A stretch of DNA of 37,889 nucleotides from an uncultured Eubacterium sp. (GCA_910579075.1 CAJTSV010000006.1:22477-60365), one strand, 5' to 3'. Positions 1 through 8,222 are shown, counted from the stretch's first letter. The notes: a model not told the origin generated them from the letters alone. Numbers and translations: made by a program.

Positions 1-759
1 GAAAAACCCGATTTCACCGACCGTTTTTGTAATGCCCGAAAAGTCGACAAGCGGCGCAATGCCGGTGACTGTAAAAATAACCGATAGCAGATAGCCGAAA
101 ATAAGGCCGGCTAAAATGTTCAGGTTTTTGTATACACCTTTTAACAGGTAGCGGGAAACCAGGCAGACAGCCAGTGTAAACATCCCGACAGCCAGGTGGT
201 ACCAGGCACCGAAATCTTCGCTGCCGTTTCCGCCGCCCCAGGAATTCATGCTGACCGGCAGCAGGGAAAGCCCGATGGCGATAACGACATTGGCAGATAC
301 AACCGGGGTCAGGAAGCGTTTCCAGTATTTGGCGCTTAAGCCTGTGATTCCTTCAAAAATGCCGCCAAGGATAACCGCGCCGGCCATGCCCTCATAGCCA
401 AGCTCCGGGTTCGTGCATATCATAAGCAGGCTTCCAAGGAAAGTAAAGCTGACGCCCATGACAATGGGCAGCTTTGAGCCGATTTTCCAGACAGGGTACA
501 GCTGCAGGCAGGTACCGATGCCGGCCACAAACATCGCGCACTGCAAAAGGCGCGTGATTTCCACGCCAGTCAGCGGTTCCCCGCTTCCCCTTACGACAGC
601 TGCACTGCATACAATCAGCACCGGGGCCAGGTTCGATACAAACATGGCGAGCACATGCTGCAGCCCGAAGGGGATTGCCTTGCCAAGAGGCACCCTTCCG
701 TTTAACCGGTAGATATTTTCTTCACTTACAGTCGTGATGGATTCTTCTTTCTTGTTCAT
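1..759 (-). CDS. NCS2-family xanthine/uracil permease, C-terminus cut by window edge
   Basis: Nucleobase:cation symporter-2 type permease expected to import xanthine, uracil or urate across the cytoplasmic membrane. The frame is open from an ATG preceded by AGAAAGGA to the first base of the window, giving 253 residues of a family usually 430-470 long, so roughly the C-terminal 40% is missing. The start region has the typical short hydrophilic leader followed by GKAIPFGLQHVLAMF, the Q-H motif of the first helix in this family, then alternating hydrophobic helices with glycine-rich turns. It is the last visible gene of the xanthine dehydrogenase operon, which points to a purine substrate. Exact specificity cannot be read here because the substrate-motif helices lie beyond the edge. 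Confidence 0.88.
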   Translation of the reverse strand, partial: MNKKEESITTVSEENIYRLNGRVPLGKAIPFGLQHVLAMFVSNLAPVLIVCSAAVVRGSGEPLTGVEITRLLQCAMFVAGIGTCLQLYPVWKIGSKLPIVMGVSFTFLGSLLMICTNPELGYEGMAGAVILGGIFEGITGLSAKYWKRFLTPVVSANVVIAIGLSLLPVSMNSWGGGNGSEDFGAWYHLAVGMFTLAVCLVSRYLLKGVYKNLNILAGLIFGYLLSVIFTVTGIAPLVDFSGITKTVGEIGFF

Positions 760-877
760 AATGTTTCCTTTCTGAACCAGTGTTATCTGGCCTGCTGTAT
801 CTTGCAGGCTTTTATCTGCATTCCTGCATGCTTTCTGTGACATTCAGGCAGGCCAGTGGTATCTGGTGTACGGCAGA

Positions 878-1384
878 TTAAACAGCATCTGCTTCTGCGT
901 GCTTTCCAAGCCGCCGCAGCATCGTTTTTTTGACTGCGCGGAAGATGTTTTCATATCCGGTGCAGCGGCACAGATGCCCGGACATCAGCTTGCGGATTTC
1001 GTCATCGCTGTATTCCCTGCCGGATTCTAAAATCTCTGTGGCGCTCATAATAAATCCCGGCGTGCAGAAGCCGCACTGGACTGCTGCCTCGTCGATAAAT
1101 GCCTGCTGGATATCCGAAATTTCCCCATTTGGCCCGGCAAGCCCTTCCAGCGTCAGGATTTCCTTATCCTGTGCCCAGACAGCGAGATAAATGCAGGAAT
1201 TAAAGCATTCCCCGTTGATTAAGACATTGCAGGCACCGCATTCGCCGGCCTCGCAGCCTTTCTTGACGCTTGTAAGCCGGTAGTCGTCGCGCAGCATATC
1301 GGTCAGGGAAGCGCGGACATCGACCATTTTTTCAGTCTTTTTTCCATTGATGGTGCAGGTCACCAGTTTATACTGTTTACTCAT
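878..1384 (-). CDS. xdhC: Xanthine dehydrogenase, 2Fe-2S subunit
   Basis: Small electron-transfer subunit of a molybdenum hydroxylase; it carries two [2Fe-2S] clusters that pass electrons from the molybdopterin centre to FAD. The 168-residue protein shows both expected cysteine sets: the plant-ferredoxin type set C44, C49, C52, C64 (GCEAGECGAC then C64) and the helical set C104, C107, C139, C141 (CGFCTPG and CRCTGY). The start was placed at MSKQYKL because it follows TCAGGAGGTGAACTCG. An upstream ATG in the same frame would give a long unrelated extension lying inside the FAD-subunit gene. The first 8 bases overlap the end of that gene, indicating translational coupling. Symbol follows the usual xdhC or pucE type naming for this subunit; assignment to xanthine rather than another aldehyde or purine is by context. 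Confidence 0.93.
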   Translation of the reverse strand: MSKQYKLVTCTINGKKTEKMVDVRASLTDMLRDDYRLTSVKKGCEAGECGACNVLINGECFNSCIYLAVWAQDKEILTLEGLAGPNGEISDIQQAFIDEAAVQCGFCTPGFIMSATEILESGREYSDDEIRKLMSGHLCRCTGYENIFRAVKKTMLRRLGKHAEADAV

Positions 1385-2264
1385 CGAGTTCACCTCCTGA
1401 AAGACGGATGGATGTTTCCAGTGCACGTTTTGCAAGGACAGCTGCAATGTGCTCGCGGAATGCTTTGGACGCACGCCAGCTGTCACGCGGATGGATATCT
1501 TCCAGCACTGCTTTTGCAGCTTCTTTTACGGTTTCCATGCAGACCGTCTTTCCCCTGGCTGCTTTTTCGGCAGAAGGAGCGCGCATTGGCACAGGGCCTG
1601 CCACACCGTATGCAATCCGCATGTCTTCGATGGTTTTTTTATCCGCAGACAGCTTTACGTTTACCGAACATCCTGTCGTCGCGATATCCATGGCATTTCG
1701 CATCGCGTATTTGATATAGTGTCCCTGATAGCCTTCGTAAGCGTCTTTTGGAATCAGAATCGCGGTCTGCAGCTCGCCCGGCCTTAAATCCACCGTTCCT
1801 GCTTTTATGTAAAAATCGTGAATCGGAATCCGCCGCGTGCCCTCGGGCCCTAAAATTTCGATGATGGCATCCCAGGCGTGGAGCGTGGAAGCAGAGTCAG
1901 CGGAAGTCACGCCGTTGCAGGTATTTCCGCCAATCGTTCCGATGTTTCGTATCTGCGGGCCTCCGACCATGTCAGCCGCTTCTCCCAGTACACGGATATG
2001 CTTTTGAATCAGAGGGTCTTTGGTGATATGCGAAAAGCTCGTCAGGGAACCGATGCGCAGGGTGCCGTCTTCTTCCATGCAGATGCCGCGCAGCGCGTCA
2101 ATGCCGTAAATACTGACCAGTTCTGCGCCCGCCCGCCTGCCTTCCCGTATCTGTACAAGCACATCGCTGCCGCCCGCAATAATCTGGGCACCGGGATGCT
2201 CCGTTAAAAGACGGACGGCATCCTGTGCGCTTTGTGCTTCGTAGAGTGCCTGAATATCATACAT
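1377..2264 (-). CDS. xdhB: Xanthine dehydrogenase, FAD-binding subunit
   Basis: Medium subunit of the molybdenum hydroxylase complex, binding FAD and passing electrons on to NAD or another acceptor. The 295-residue length is normal for the family. The FAD pyrophosphate motif IAGGSDVLVQ lies near residues 30-40, and the second flavin motif IGGNTCNG lies near residues 110-118. The start MYDIQAL follows AAAGGAGGTTTTTCTT; upstream ATG codons in frame would read back toward the end of the preceding gene and carry no recognisable domain. The gene is separated by 61 bases from the molybdenum subunit upstream and overlaps the 2Fe-2S subunit downstream, so all three are probably made from one message. 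Confidence 0.93.
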   Translation of the reverse strand: MYDIQALYEAQSAQDAVRLLTEHPGAQIIAGGSDVLVQIREGRRAGAELVSIYGIDALRGICMEEDGTLRIGSLTSFSHITKDPLIQKHIRVLGEAADMVGGPQIRNIGTIGGNTCNGVTSADSASTLHAWDAIIEILGPEGTRRIPIHDFYIKAGTVDLRPGELQTAILIPKDAYEGYQGHYIKYAMRNAMDIATTGCSVNVKLSADKKTIEDMRIAYGVAGPVPMRAPSAEKAARGKTVCMETVKEAAKAVLEDIHPRDSWRASKAFREHIAAVLAKRALETSIRLSGGELDE

Positions 2265-2325
2265 AAGAAAAACCTCCTTTTGGGGTAATGTTCCCGTGTT
2301 TCTTTCAAAGATTTCGTTGTGTGTT

Positions 2326-4611
2326 TTATAATAGGCCGGCTTCCGTAAACCGCTGGAACAGCCTGTGCGGATTGAGCGGTGCTTCATTCACCGGCACATT
2401 GACAGCGTGAAGGACTGCGTTGCGGATAGCCGGGGCAACGGAGCAGGCTGGCGGTTCGCCCAGCGCTTTGGTTCCAAAGGCGCTTGTCGGTTCCGGGTTT
2501 TCGATAAAGACGGATTTCAGGCGCGGATGGTCCATAAAGGTGGACAGCTTATAATCCAAAAGGTTATTGTTCAGCGTGCGCCCGGTCTTTTCATCAAAAA
2601 TCATCCGCTCGGACATTCCAAAGCCGAAGCCCATGCTCATGCCGCCATGCACCTGGGCTTCGGCGAGCGCCGGGTTAATCAGCGTTCCGGCATCGTGTGC
2701 ATTGACGATATTTAACAGCCTGACCGTGCACATCGGAATATCAACCTCGACCTCGGCAATCGTGCATCCGAAGGAATACGCGTTGGACTTAATCTGCGAG
2801 GTGGTTTCTGCTGTCAGATGCTGGCTGTCTGCCATGCTGTAAAGCGCCTGGGTGGACAGTTCTCCAAGCGTCATCAGAATGCGCCCGTCCGTGATGCGCA
2901 CAATCTTTCCATCGATAATATCCAGGTTATAAGACGGCATCCGGGTCAGCTCCTGTGCGTAAGTTAAAATGCGTTCTTTCAGCAAAAGCCCGGTTTTGCG
3001 GATGGCAAATCCGGCTGTATAGGTCTGCCTGGATGCGTATGCGCCCGTTCCAAACGGCGTGACGTCGGTGTCCTGGCAGGAGATTACGTGTACCTGCGAA
3101 ACCGGGACGCCGAGCACGTCTGCGGTCATCTGCGAAAAGGCAGTGTCTGCGCCCTGTCCGATTTCGGTTTCCCCAAGCTGTACCTGCAGGGAGCCGTCCT
3201 GATTCAGTACCATGCGGCAGGATGAGGTTTCCAGCGAAATCGGCCATACAGCCGTGTTGTACCAGAATACGGCTGCGCCGATGCCGCGGCGGATATCCCC
3301 GGTCTGGTTTTGGTATGCGCTGAATTTCTGTTCATATCCGATTTCTGCCATGGCTTTATCCAGGCACTGGTGAAAGGTGTCGTAATACAGCTCATTTTTG
3401 GAAAACGGGTCGGTATAGCCTTTTGGCATCAGGTTTTTGCGGCGGAAGGCAATCGGGTCAATTCCCATTTTTGCTGCCACGTCTTGCGTATGGCATTCGA
3501 CGGCCCACATTGCCTGCGGGATGCCGTACCCGCGCATCGCGCCTGCAGCCGGCTTGTTGGTAAATACCGTATAAGCATCGACCTTTACATTTTCACATGG
3601 GTAGAGCTGTGCAAAGGCACCTGCGCCTTTGGCTGCAATGCTGTGCCCGTGTGAAGCGTAAGCACCCTGGTCAGAAAATGCTTCCAGCCTGCGGGCTGCA
3701 TAAGTGCCGTCCGGGCGCACCCATGAAATAATGTGGCTGCGTATGGAATGGCGCACGCGGCTGCATACAAACGTTTCTTCCCTTGCCATATCCAGCTTTA
3801 CAAGATGCCCGCCAAGCTGAAGGCACAGCCAGGCGCAGAGCGGTTCGTATAAGACATCCTGCTTGTTGCCGAAGCCGCCGCCGATATAGGGCTTGATGAC
3901 ACGGATTTTTCCCCATTCCAGGCCAAGCGCCTGGCCGACAACGCGCCGGACAATATGCGGAATCTGGGTAGAGGAAGTGACGGTGATGCGGTCACCTTCC
4001 ATCTGGGCAAAGCAGATAAAATTTTCAATATGGCAGTGCTGCACGGCAGGTGTTTCATACCAGCCCTCGACTTTTGTCAGTCCCGGTTCTTTTATCGCTT
4101 CTTCATAGTTTCCCTTTTGAATTTCGGTATGTTTTAAAAGATTGCCCGGATATGCTTCATGAATCTGCGGCGCATCTTCTTTCATGGCTTCCTGTACATC
4201 GAGCACGAACGGGTATGGCTCATATTCCACGGAAATGGCACGCAGTGCCTGGGAAGCGGCTGTTTCGTCCTCTGCGACTACCGCTGCGATATCATCCCCG
4301 TAAAAACGCACGTTTTCTGTCAGCACCAGGCGGTCTGCCACGTCCTGGTGGTCAGGGTCGGCTGACCACGGGTGTCCGGCAGTCGGGTAATAGTGTTTTT
4401 CTGTTACATCAAAACAGGTAAAAATCCGTACAACACCCGGGATTTTTTCGGCCCGGGAAGTGTCTATGGACAGGACTTTCCCGTGGGCAATGGATGCGTG
4501 CAGTATTTTGGCAGTATAAGCGCCTTTGTCGCACAGGTCGTCGGTATATTTCGTGCGTCCGGTTACTTTGTCATAGGCATCGACACGGGTTATTTTTTTT
4601 CCGGTATACAT
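2326..4611 (-). CDS. xdhA: Xanthine dehydrogenase, molybdenum-binding catalytic subunit
   Basis: Large catalytic subunit that binds molybdopterin and hydroxylates the purine or a related heterocycle. The 761 residues match the stand-alone Mo subunit. Visible family blocks are the N-terminal VTGRTKYTDD segment, the cofactor motif GGGFGNKQD, the MRGYGIPQ loop, GQGADT in the C-terminal half, and LGEPP near the C-terminus; the Glu of that last motif is the conserved catalytic base of the family. Start ATG follows GGAGGGAACAG. It is first in the operon after a possible 63-residue reading frame that overlaps its 5' end. No selenium-dependent accessory genes or molybdenum cofactor maturation genes (for example an XdhC-type chaperone) are seen in the window. 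Aldehyde oxidoreductase or another purine hydroxylase remains possible. Confidence 0.93.
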   Translation of the reverse strand: MYTGKKITRVDAYDKVTGRTKYTDDLCDKGAYTAKILHASIAHGKVLSIDTSRAEKIPGVVRIFTCFDVTEKHYYPTAGHPWSADPDHQDVADRLVLTENVRFYGDDIAAVVAEDETAASQALRAISVEYEPYPFVLDVQEAMKEDAPQIHEAYPGNLLKHTEIQKGNYEEAIKEPGLTKVEGWYETPAVQHCHIENFICFAQMEGDRITVTSSTQIPHIVRRVVGQALGLEWGKIRVIKPYIGGGFGNKQDVLYEPLCAWLCLQLGGHLVKLDMAREETFVCSRVRHSIRSHIISWVRPDGTYAARRLEAFSDQGAYASHGHSIAAKGAGAFAQLYPCENVKVDAYTVFTNKPAAGAMRGYGIPQAMWAVECHTQDVAAKMGIDPIAFRRKNLMPKGYTDPFSKNELYYDTFHQCLDKAMAEIGYEQKFSAYQNQTGDIRRGIGAAVFWYNTAVWPISLETSSCRMVLNQDGSLQVQLGETEIGQGADTAFSQMTADVLGVPVSQVHVISCQDTDVTPFGTGAYASRQTYTAGFAIRKTGLLLKERILTYAQELTRMPSYNLDIIDGKIVRITDGRILMTLGELSTQALYSMADSQHLTAETTSQIKSNAYSFGCTIAEVEVDIPMCTVRLLNIVNAHDAGTLINPALAEAQVHGGMSMGFGFGMSERMIFDEKTGRTLNNNLLDYKLSTFMDHPRLKSVFIENPEPTSAFGTKALGEPPACSVAPAIRNAVLHAVNVPVNEAPLNPHRLFQRFTEAGLL

Positions 4612-4781
4612 GTCTGTTCCCTCCTTTTTTGGAATGCTGCATATGGGTGCCCCTGCGGGCTTTTTGTTTTCAGGCAGGATGATGCCCGGGCCAGCCGTTT
4701 AATCAGCTTTCGAAATCCTTTTTGAAATATCGTTTCCAGCAAGGCCCGTTTTTCCAGTGGCAGGTTTTTAAAAATATCCAT
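4590..4781 (-). CDS. Possible small leader protein ahead of xdhA
   Basis: A 63-residue frame beginning MDIFKNLPLEKRALL, preceded by a good site (AAGAGGTG, seven bases before ATG) and overlapping the start of xdhA by 22 bases in another frame. The protein is basic and helical-looking with no recognised domain. The overlap and the ribosome site are consistent with a coupled leader gene. The gene could equally be a remnant or a chance frame, because its last third is rich in residues typical of non-coding translation. No function is proposed. Confidence 0.3.
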   Translation of the reverse strand: MDIFKNLPLEKRALLETIFQKGFRKLIKRLARASSCLKTKSPQGHPYAAFQKRREQTCIPEKK

Positions 4782-4802
4782 GGGGCATCACCTCTTGCAT
4801 TC

Positions 4803-4832
4803 ATTATACCGATTTACTGGAAAATATGGAAA
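4803..4832 (-). promoter_or_regulatory. Candidate promoter of the xdh operon
   Basis: Read on the minus strand, TTTCCA and TATAAT are separated by 18 bases. The start of transcription would fall almost on the ribosome site of the small leader frame, so if this promoter is used that frame may be poorly translated and xdhA would have a leader of about 185 bases. A second TATAAT on the minus strand at 4918-4923 lacks a good -35 partner. No purine riboswitch core was seen between here and xdhA. Confidence 0.35.
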
Positions 4833-4948
4833 TGACAAATGGCATGTTTGCAGGATTCTGTAAAAAAATGGCAGAATAGACAAAAATATCTGAAAAAAGT
4901 GCGGAATCTGGAAGAAAATTATACAATATGACGAAAAAAGTGCTGCGT

Positions 4949-4991
4949 CATGGAAAAACCGGTTTTCGGTTTCCATGCGTTTTTTATTTTT
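4949..4991 (+). terminator. Intrinsic terminator-like hairpin in the long gap before the ligase gene
   Basis: CATGGAAAAACC and CGGTTTCCATG pair around a short loop (4949-4977) and are followed by a run of T with one A (4980-4991), so this reads as a plus-strand terminator. No plus-strand gene lies upstream, and the best promoter of the ligase operon is downstream, so what it terminates is unclear: a small RNA, or an attenuated longer leader. A weaker hairpin ATGACG/CGTCAT at 4928-4951 shares three bases with it. Confidence 0.45.
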
Positions 4992-5090
4992 AAGTAAAGA
5001 ATTTTGTAAGAATTTATACAGGAAAACATTGGAATATGTTAGGAAAACGTGCATAAACAGCATCCCTGAGACTGATACAATTTTTGTGCC

Positions 5091-5127
5091 GGGGCAGACC
5101 CTGCAAAGTCCTGTGTGAACAGTAATG
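5091..5127 (-). repeat. Dispersed 37-base intergenic repeat, copy A
   Basis: On the minus strand this begins CATTACTGTTCACACAGGAC and ends GGGTCTGCCCC; it is identical over 37 bases to a segment at 34313-34349, and its first part is shared with 15527-15549. It lies in the gene-free stretch between the xdh operon and the ligase gene. It is too short to encode anything and is not a terminator. A miniature repeat fragment or a shared regulatory site are both possible. Confidence 0.75.
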
Positions 5128-5165
5128 CAGTTTTCTGCGGAGTGTTTATAAATTTGATTATTCTG

Positions 5166-5192
5166 TTGACAGCGCTTCATTTTCATGATAAT
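5166..5192 (+). promoter_or_regulatory. Candidate promoter of the VanG-like ligase operon
   Basis: TTGACA and GATAAT (preceded by CAT) are separated by 15 bases, shorter than ideal. The predicted leader of about 225 bases is rich in TACAT/CACAT words (5205-5260) and contains CATGTAC (5245-5251) able to pair with GTACATG (5280-5286). Such word repeats can be regulator sites, but no regulator gene of the Van type is next to them. Confidence 0.4.
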
Positions 5193-5423
5193 GTGCACTA
5201 GTACGAGTAATACACATAGTACATATGATACATCCGAAACACATCATGTACATCATACAATCTGTGCAGCCAGGGTGCGGTACATGTCCTGTCTGCAAAA
5301 CAAGAAGGAAGAATCATAGGATGGCCGGGTGAAATGAAAGGGAATTTCCATGCGGTGCGGTAAGGAAGAATCCGGGTATCTGGAAGCAGGGAGAATGGAG
5401 AAAAGGAAAGAGAGGGAGAATGG

Positions 5424-6494
5424 ATGCAAAAGAAAAAAATAGCGGTTATTTTTGGTGGAAATTCTACGGAATATGAGGTGTCGCTGCAGTCGGCCCACGC
5501 GGTTTTAAAACATCTGGACTGGAATAAGCATGAAATTATTCCAGTGGGCATTACACGTGACGGAGACTGGTATTATTATACCGGCGGAATTGATAAAATA
5601 CGTGAAAATATCTGGTTTTGCGATGAGAAGCAGCTGCATATGGCAGCAGTTTCGCAGAACCGTTCCCATGGCCCCAGGGGGCTGCTTATACTGGAAGAAG
5701 GCACGTGGTGCGTGATGGATATTGACCTGGCTTTTCCGGTGCTGCATGGAAAAAACGGGGAAGACGGAACCCTGCAGGGCATGCTGGAGCTGGCAGGAAT
5801 ACCCGTTGCAGGATGCGGCATGCTCTCATCCGCGCTGTGCATGGACAAAGACCGGGCACATAAACTGGTGCAGCTGGAAGGGATTGCGGTTCCAAAAGCC
5901 ATAACATTTGAAAGGGGGCCGGAAGAAGGGAGTGCAGGAGAACAGGAATATATAAAACAGATAGAACAAACCCTGTCTTTTCCTATATTTATAAAGCCGG
6001 TTCGCTCCGGTTCTTCGTTTGGAATTACAAAAGCTGAGGAACCAGGACAGCTGGAAGCAGCAGTCAGCCTTGCTTTTGCGCATGATTCCCGCATCATCGC
6101 GGAAGAAGCCATAGAAGGATTTGAAACAGGCTGCGCCGTGATGGGCATCGGGGAGCTGGTAACCGGGAGGGTGGATGAAATCGAGCTTTCCAGCGGATTT
6201 TTTGACTTTACGGAAAAATATACGCTGAAAACATCCCGCATTCATATGCCGGCAAGAATCGATGCGGAAACAGAAAAGCGGATTCAGGACGCCGCATGCA
6301 CGGTTTACCGGGCGCTTGGCTGCTCCGGCTTTGCAAGGGTGGATATGTTTTATACGCCATCCGGGGAAATCGTATTTCATGAAGTAAATACCATTCCGGG
6401 ATTTACGGCCCACAGCCGTTTTCCAAATATGATGAAAGGAATCGGGCTGGATTTTCCGCAGATGCTGGAACACATTCTCAGCCTGTATCTGTAA
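5424..6494 (+). CDS. vanG-like: VanG-like D-alanine:D-serine ligase
   Basis: ATP-grasp ligase that joins D-Ala to a second D-residue to make a peptidoglycan precursor dipeptide in the cytoplasm. The 356-residue protein begins QKKKIAVIFGGNSTEYEVSL, which I recognise as VanG-like. It keeps LHGKNGEDGTLQG (residues 108-119), the ATP-binding segment FIKPVRSGSSFG (189-200) and the metal-binding end HEVNTIPGF (319-327). The omega-loop region EKYTLKTS (264-271) is of the D-Ser ligase kind seen in VanG rather than the D-Ala:D-Ala type. Start follows GAGAGGGAGAATGG. The racemase fusion begins 26 bases downstream. No VanXY peptidase, VanR or VanS lies alongside, so this may be an intrinsic gene and resistance should not be assumed. 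D-Ala:D-Ala activity remains possible. Confidence 0.88.
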   Translation: MQKKKIAVIFGGNSTEYEVSLQSAHAVLKHLDWNKHEIIPVGITRDGDWYYYTGGIDKIRENIWFCDEKQLHMAAVSQNRSHGPRGLLILEEGTWCVMDIDLAFPVLHGKNGEDGTLQGMLELAGIPVAGCGMLSSALCMDKDRAHKLVQLEGIAVPKAITFERGPEEGSAGEQEYIKQIEQTLSFPIFIKPVRSGSSFGITKAEEPGQLEAAVSLAFAHDSRIIAEEAIEGFETGCAVMGIGELVTGRVDEIELSSGFFDFTEKYTLKTSRIHMPARIDAETEKRIQDAACTVYRALGCSGFARVDMFYTPSGEIVFHEVNTIPGFTAHSRFPNMMKGIGLDFPQMLEHILSLYL

Positions 6495-6520
6495 CAGCAC
6501 GCAAAGACAGGGAGAATGGG

Positions 6521-8110
6521 ATGAGTATCAGAAGAAGAATCATTGATTATTCCAGGGGAAACAGCCTGCACGGCTTCTGGCGGCTGTACCGCCTGCAGAA
6601 AAAAATGCGCCCGGGACTGCTGCGGGATATCCTCACCTTTTTTATGAGCCGCAGCGCGCACCGCCATGGGGGATATATCGGCCCGGATGCTGTAATAAAG
6701 GGCGCTCTTTCGCTCCCGCACGGGCTGCACGGGATTTTTATTTCGCGTTTTGCCGTGATTGGGGAAAACTGCTGGATTTATCAGAATGCCACCATCGGGG
6801 AATCCGCAAGAAGGGCGCCGGTTATTGGCGATGGCTGCCTGATTGGAGCCGGGGCGGTGCTGATTGGGGATATTAAAATCGGAAACCATGTAAAAATCGG
6901 CGCGGGCGCAGTCGTTACCACGGATATTCCGGATGGCTGCACCGTTGTGTCACAGCCTGCACGCATTCTGCCGCCAGACAGGGAAGAAATCTCCGAAAAA
7001 ACAGGCCGTGCATGGATTGAAGTAAATACCGCGAATCTGCGCCATAATGTCCGCACGCTGCAAAACGCCATGCCGGCCGGATGCCGGCTGATGGCTGTCG
7101 TGAAAGCACAGGCATACGGGCACGGGGCATATGAAATATCTTGCGCGCTGAATCAGATGGGCGTGTCTGCATTTGCGGCAGCATCGATAGACGAAGCGCT
7201 GCTGCTGCGAAGGAGAGGCATCCGCGGCGAGATACTGATTCTCGGGCATACAGATACGGCACGTGCCAGACAGCTGCAGGAATATGACCTGATGCAGACG
7301 CTGACAGATCTGGAGTATGCAGGAAAGCTGAACAGCCAGGGCATTCCGGTCAGGGTCCATATCAAAATCGATATGGGAATGCACAGGCTCGGGCTTGCGC
7401 ATAAGGATGTTTCCGGTGTACGGGAAGTGTTTGGCATGAAATACCTGGATATATGCGGCATGTATACCCACCTGTGCTGTGCGGACAGCAGGCTGCCTGA
7501 GGATGAGGCCTTTACAAGAAAACAGATAAAACGGTTTTACAATCTTTCGGATGCCCTGGCCCAAAGCGGCATCCGGCTGCCAAAGCTGCATATCCAGAGC
7601 AGCTACGGGTTTTTGAATTACCCGGAAACGGCCTGTGATTATATCCGGGCGGGTGTTGCCTTATACGGCGTGTACAGTTCGCCGGGAGATGAGACAAGGC
7701 TGAAGCTGGACCTGCGCCCGGTGCTTTCGCTGAAAAGCCGGATTGTGCTTGTCAGGAACCTGAAAAAAGGAAGCAGCGCCGGATATGGCAGGGCATTTAC
7801 AGCACAGCGCGACAGCCGGATTGCCATTCTTGCAGCCGGGTATGGCGACGGCTATCCGAGAAGCCTGTCCTGCGGGCGGGGCAGCGTGCTGGTCAGGGGG
7901 CAGCGGGTGCCGGTTATCGGGCGTGTCTGTATGGACCAGATGGCTATTGACATTACAGATGTAAAGGATGCAGCAGTGGGCGATACAGCGCTGCTGATTG
8001 GGGAAGAAATCGAAGAACTTACAGCGCCGGCAGTAGCAGGACAAAGCGGCAGCATCAGCAACGAGCTGCTGTGCAGGCTTGGACAGCGGCTGCCTGTGAT
8101 TCTGGCATAA
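6521..8110 (+). CDS. CysE-like hexapeptide acetyltransferase fused to serine/alanine racemase
   Basis: A 529-residue two-domain protein. Residues about 50-150 are a left-handed beta-helix of the serine acetyltransferase kind (NATIGES, CLIGAGAVLIGDIKIG, KIGAGAVVTTDIPDG, ending QPARIL), but without the N-terminal helical domain of CysE. Residues about 163-529 are a PLP-dependent alanine racemase: VVKAQAYGHG with PLP lysine K195, AGYGRAF with candidate catalytic Tyr422, AAGYGDGYPR and GRVCMDQ. Near the C-terminus SISNELLCRL carries Asn514 where alanine racemases have Tyr (Tyr354 in the Geobacillus enzyme). Asn at that position is known for VanT serine racemases, so D-serine production is inferred. 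VanT proteins normally carry a membrane acyltransferase-3 domain instead; here the partner is soluble. Stop-free frame and one ribosome site (CAGGGAGAATGGG) argue that the fusion is real. The acetyltransferase substrate is unknown. Confidence 0.87.
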   Translation: MSIRRRIIDYSRGNSLHGFWRLYRLQKKMRPGLLRDILTFFMSRSAHRHGGYIGPDAVIKGALSLPHGLHGIFISRFAVIGENCWIYQNATIGESARRAPVIGDGCLIGAGAVLIGDIKIGNHVKIGAGAVVTTDIPDGCTVVSQPARILPPDREEISEKTGRAWIEVNTANLRHNVRTLQNAMPAGCRLMAVVKAQAYGHGAYEISCALNQMGVSAFAAASIDEALLLRRRGIRGEILILGHTDTARARQLQEYDLMQTLTDLEYAGKLNSQGIPVRVHIKIDMGMHRLGLAHKDVSGVREVFGMKYLDICGMYTHLCCADSRLPEDEAFTRKQIKRFYNLSDALAQSGIRLPKLHIQSSYGFLNYPETACDYIRAGVALYGVYSSPGDETRLKLDLRPVLSLKSRIVLVRNLKKGSSAGYGRAFTAQRDSRIAILAAGYGDGYPRSLSCGRGSVLVRGQRVPVIGRVCMDQMAIDITDVKDAAVGDTALLIGEEIEELTAPAVAGQSGSISNELLCRLGQRLPVILA

Positions 8111-8194
8111 AAGCTTCTGGCTGCTGCGGAAATCTGTGCGTGGCAGAAGATGCGCAAAAGATTCCGGAAAAAATGCAAATGGTTCCTGTCTTCT

Positions 8195-8222
8195 TTGCAG
8201 AACATAAAAATTCTGCTATGCT
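8195..8222 (+). promoter_or_regulatory. Promoter of the small membrane protein/sensor kinase pair
   Basis: TTGCAG and TATGCT with 16 bases between them, about 50 bases ahead of the next start codon. The 160-base gap after the racemase gene holds no clear terminator, so read-through from the ligase operon is also possible. Confidence 0.5.

Noticed and set aside
760..877. Inverted repeat CTGGCCTGC/GCAGGCCAG between the 2Fe-2S subunit and permease genes taken as a terminator
   Set aside because: The loop is about 50 bases and no T-run follows on the minus strand; at most it may modulate expression between the two genes.
4612..4802. Purine riboswitch ahead of the xanthine dehydrogenase operon
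   Set aside because: No purine-aptamer core or matching loop-loop elements were visible upstream of xdhA or of the permease.
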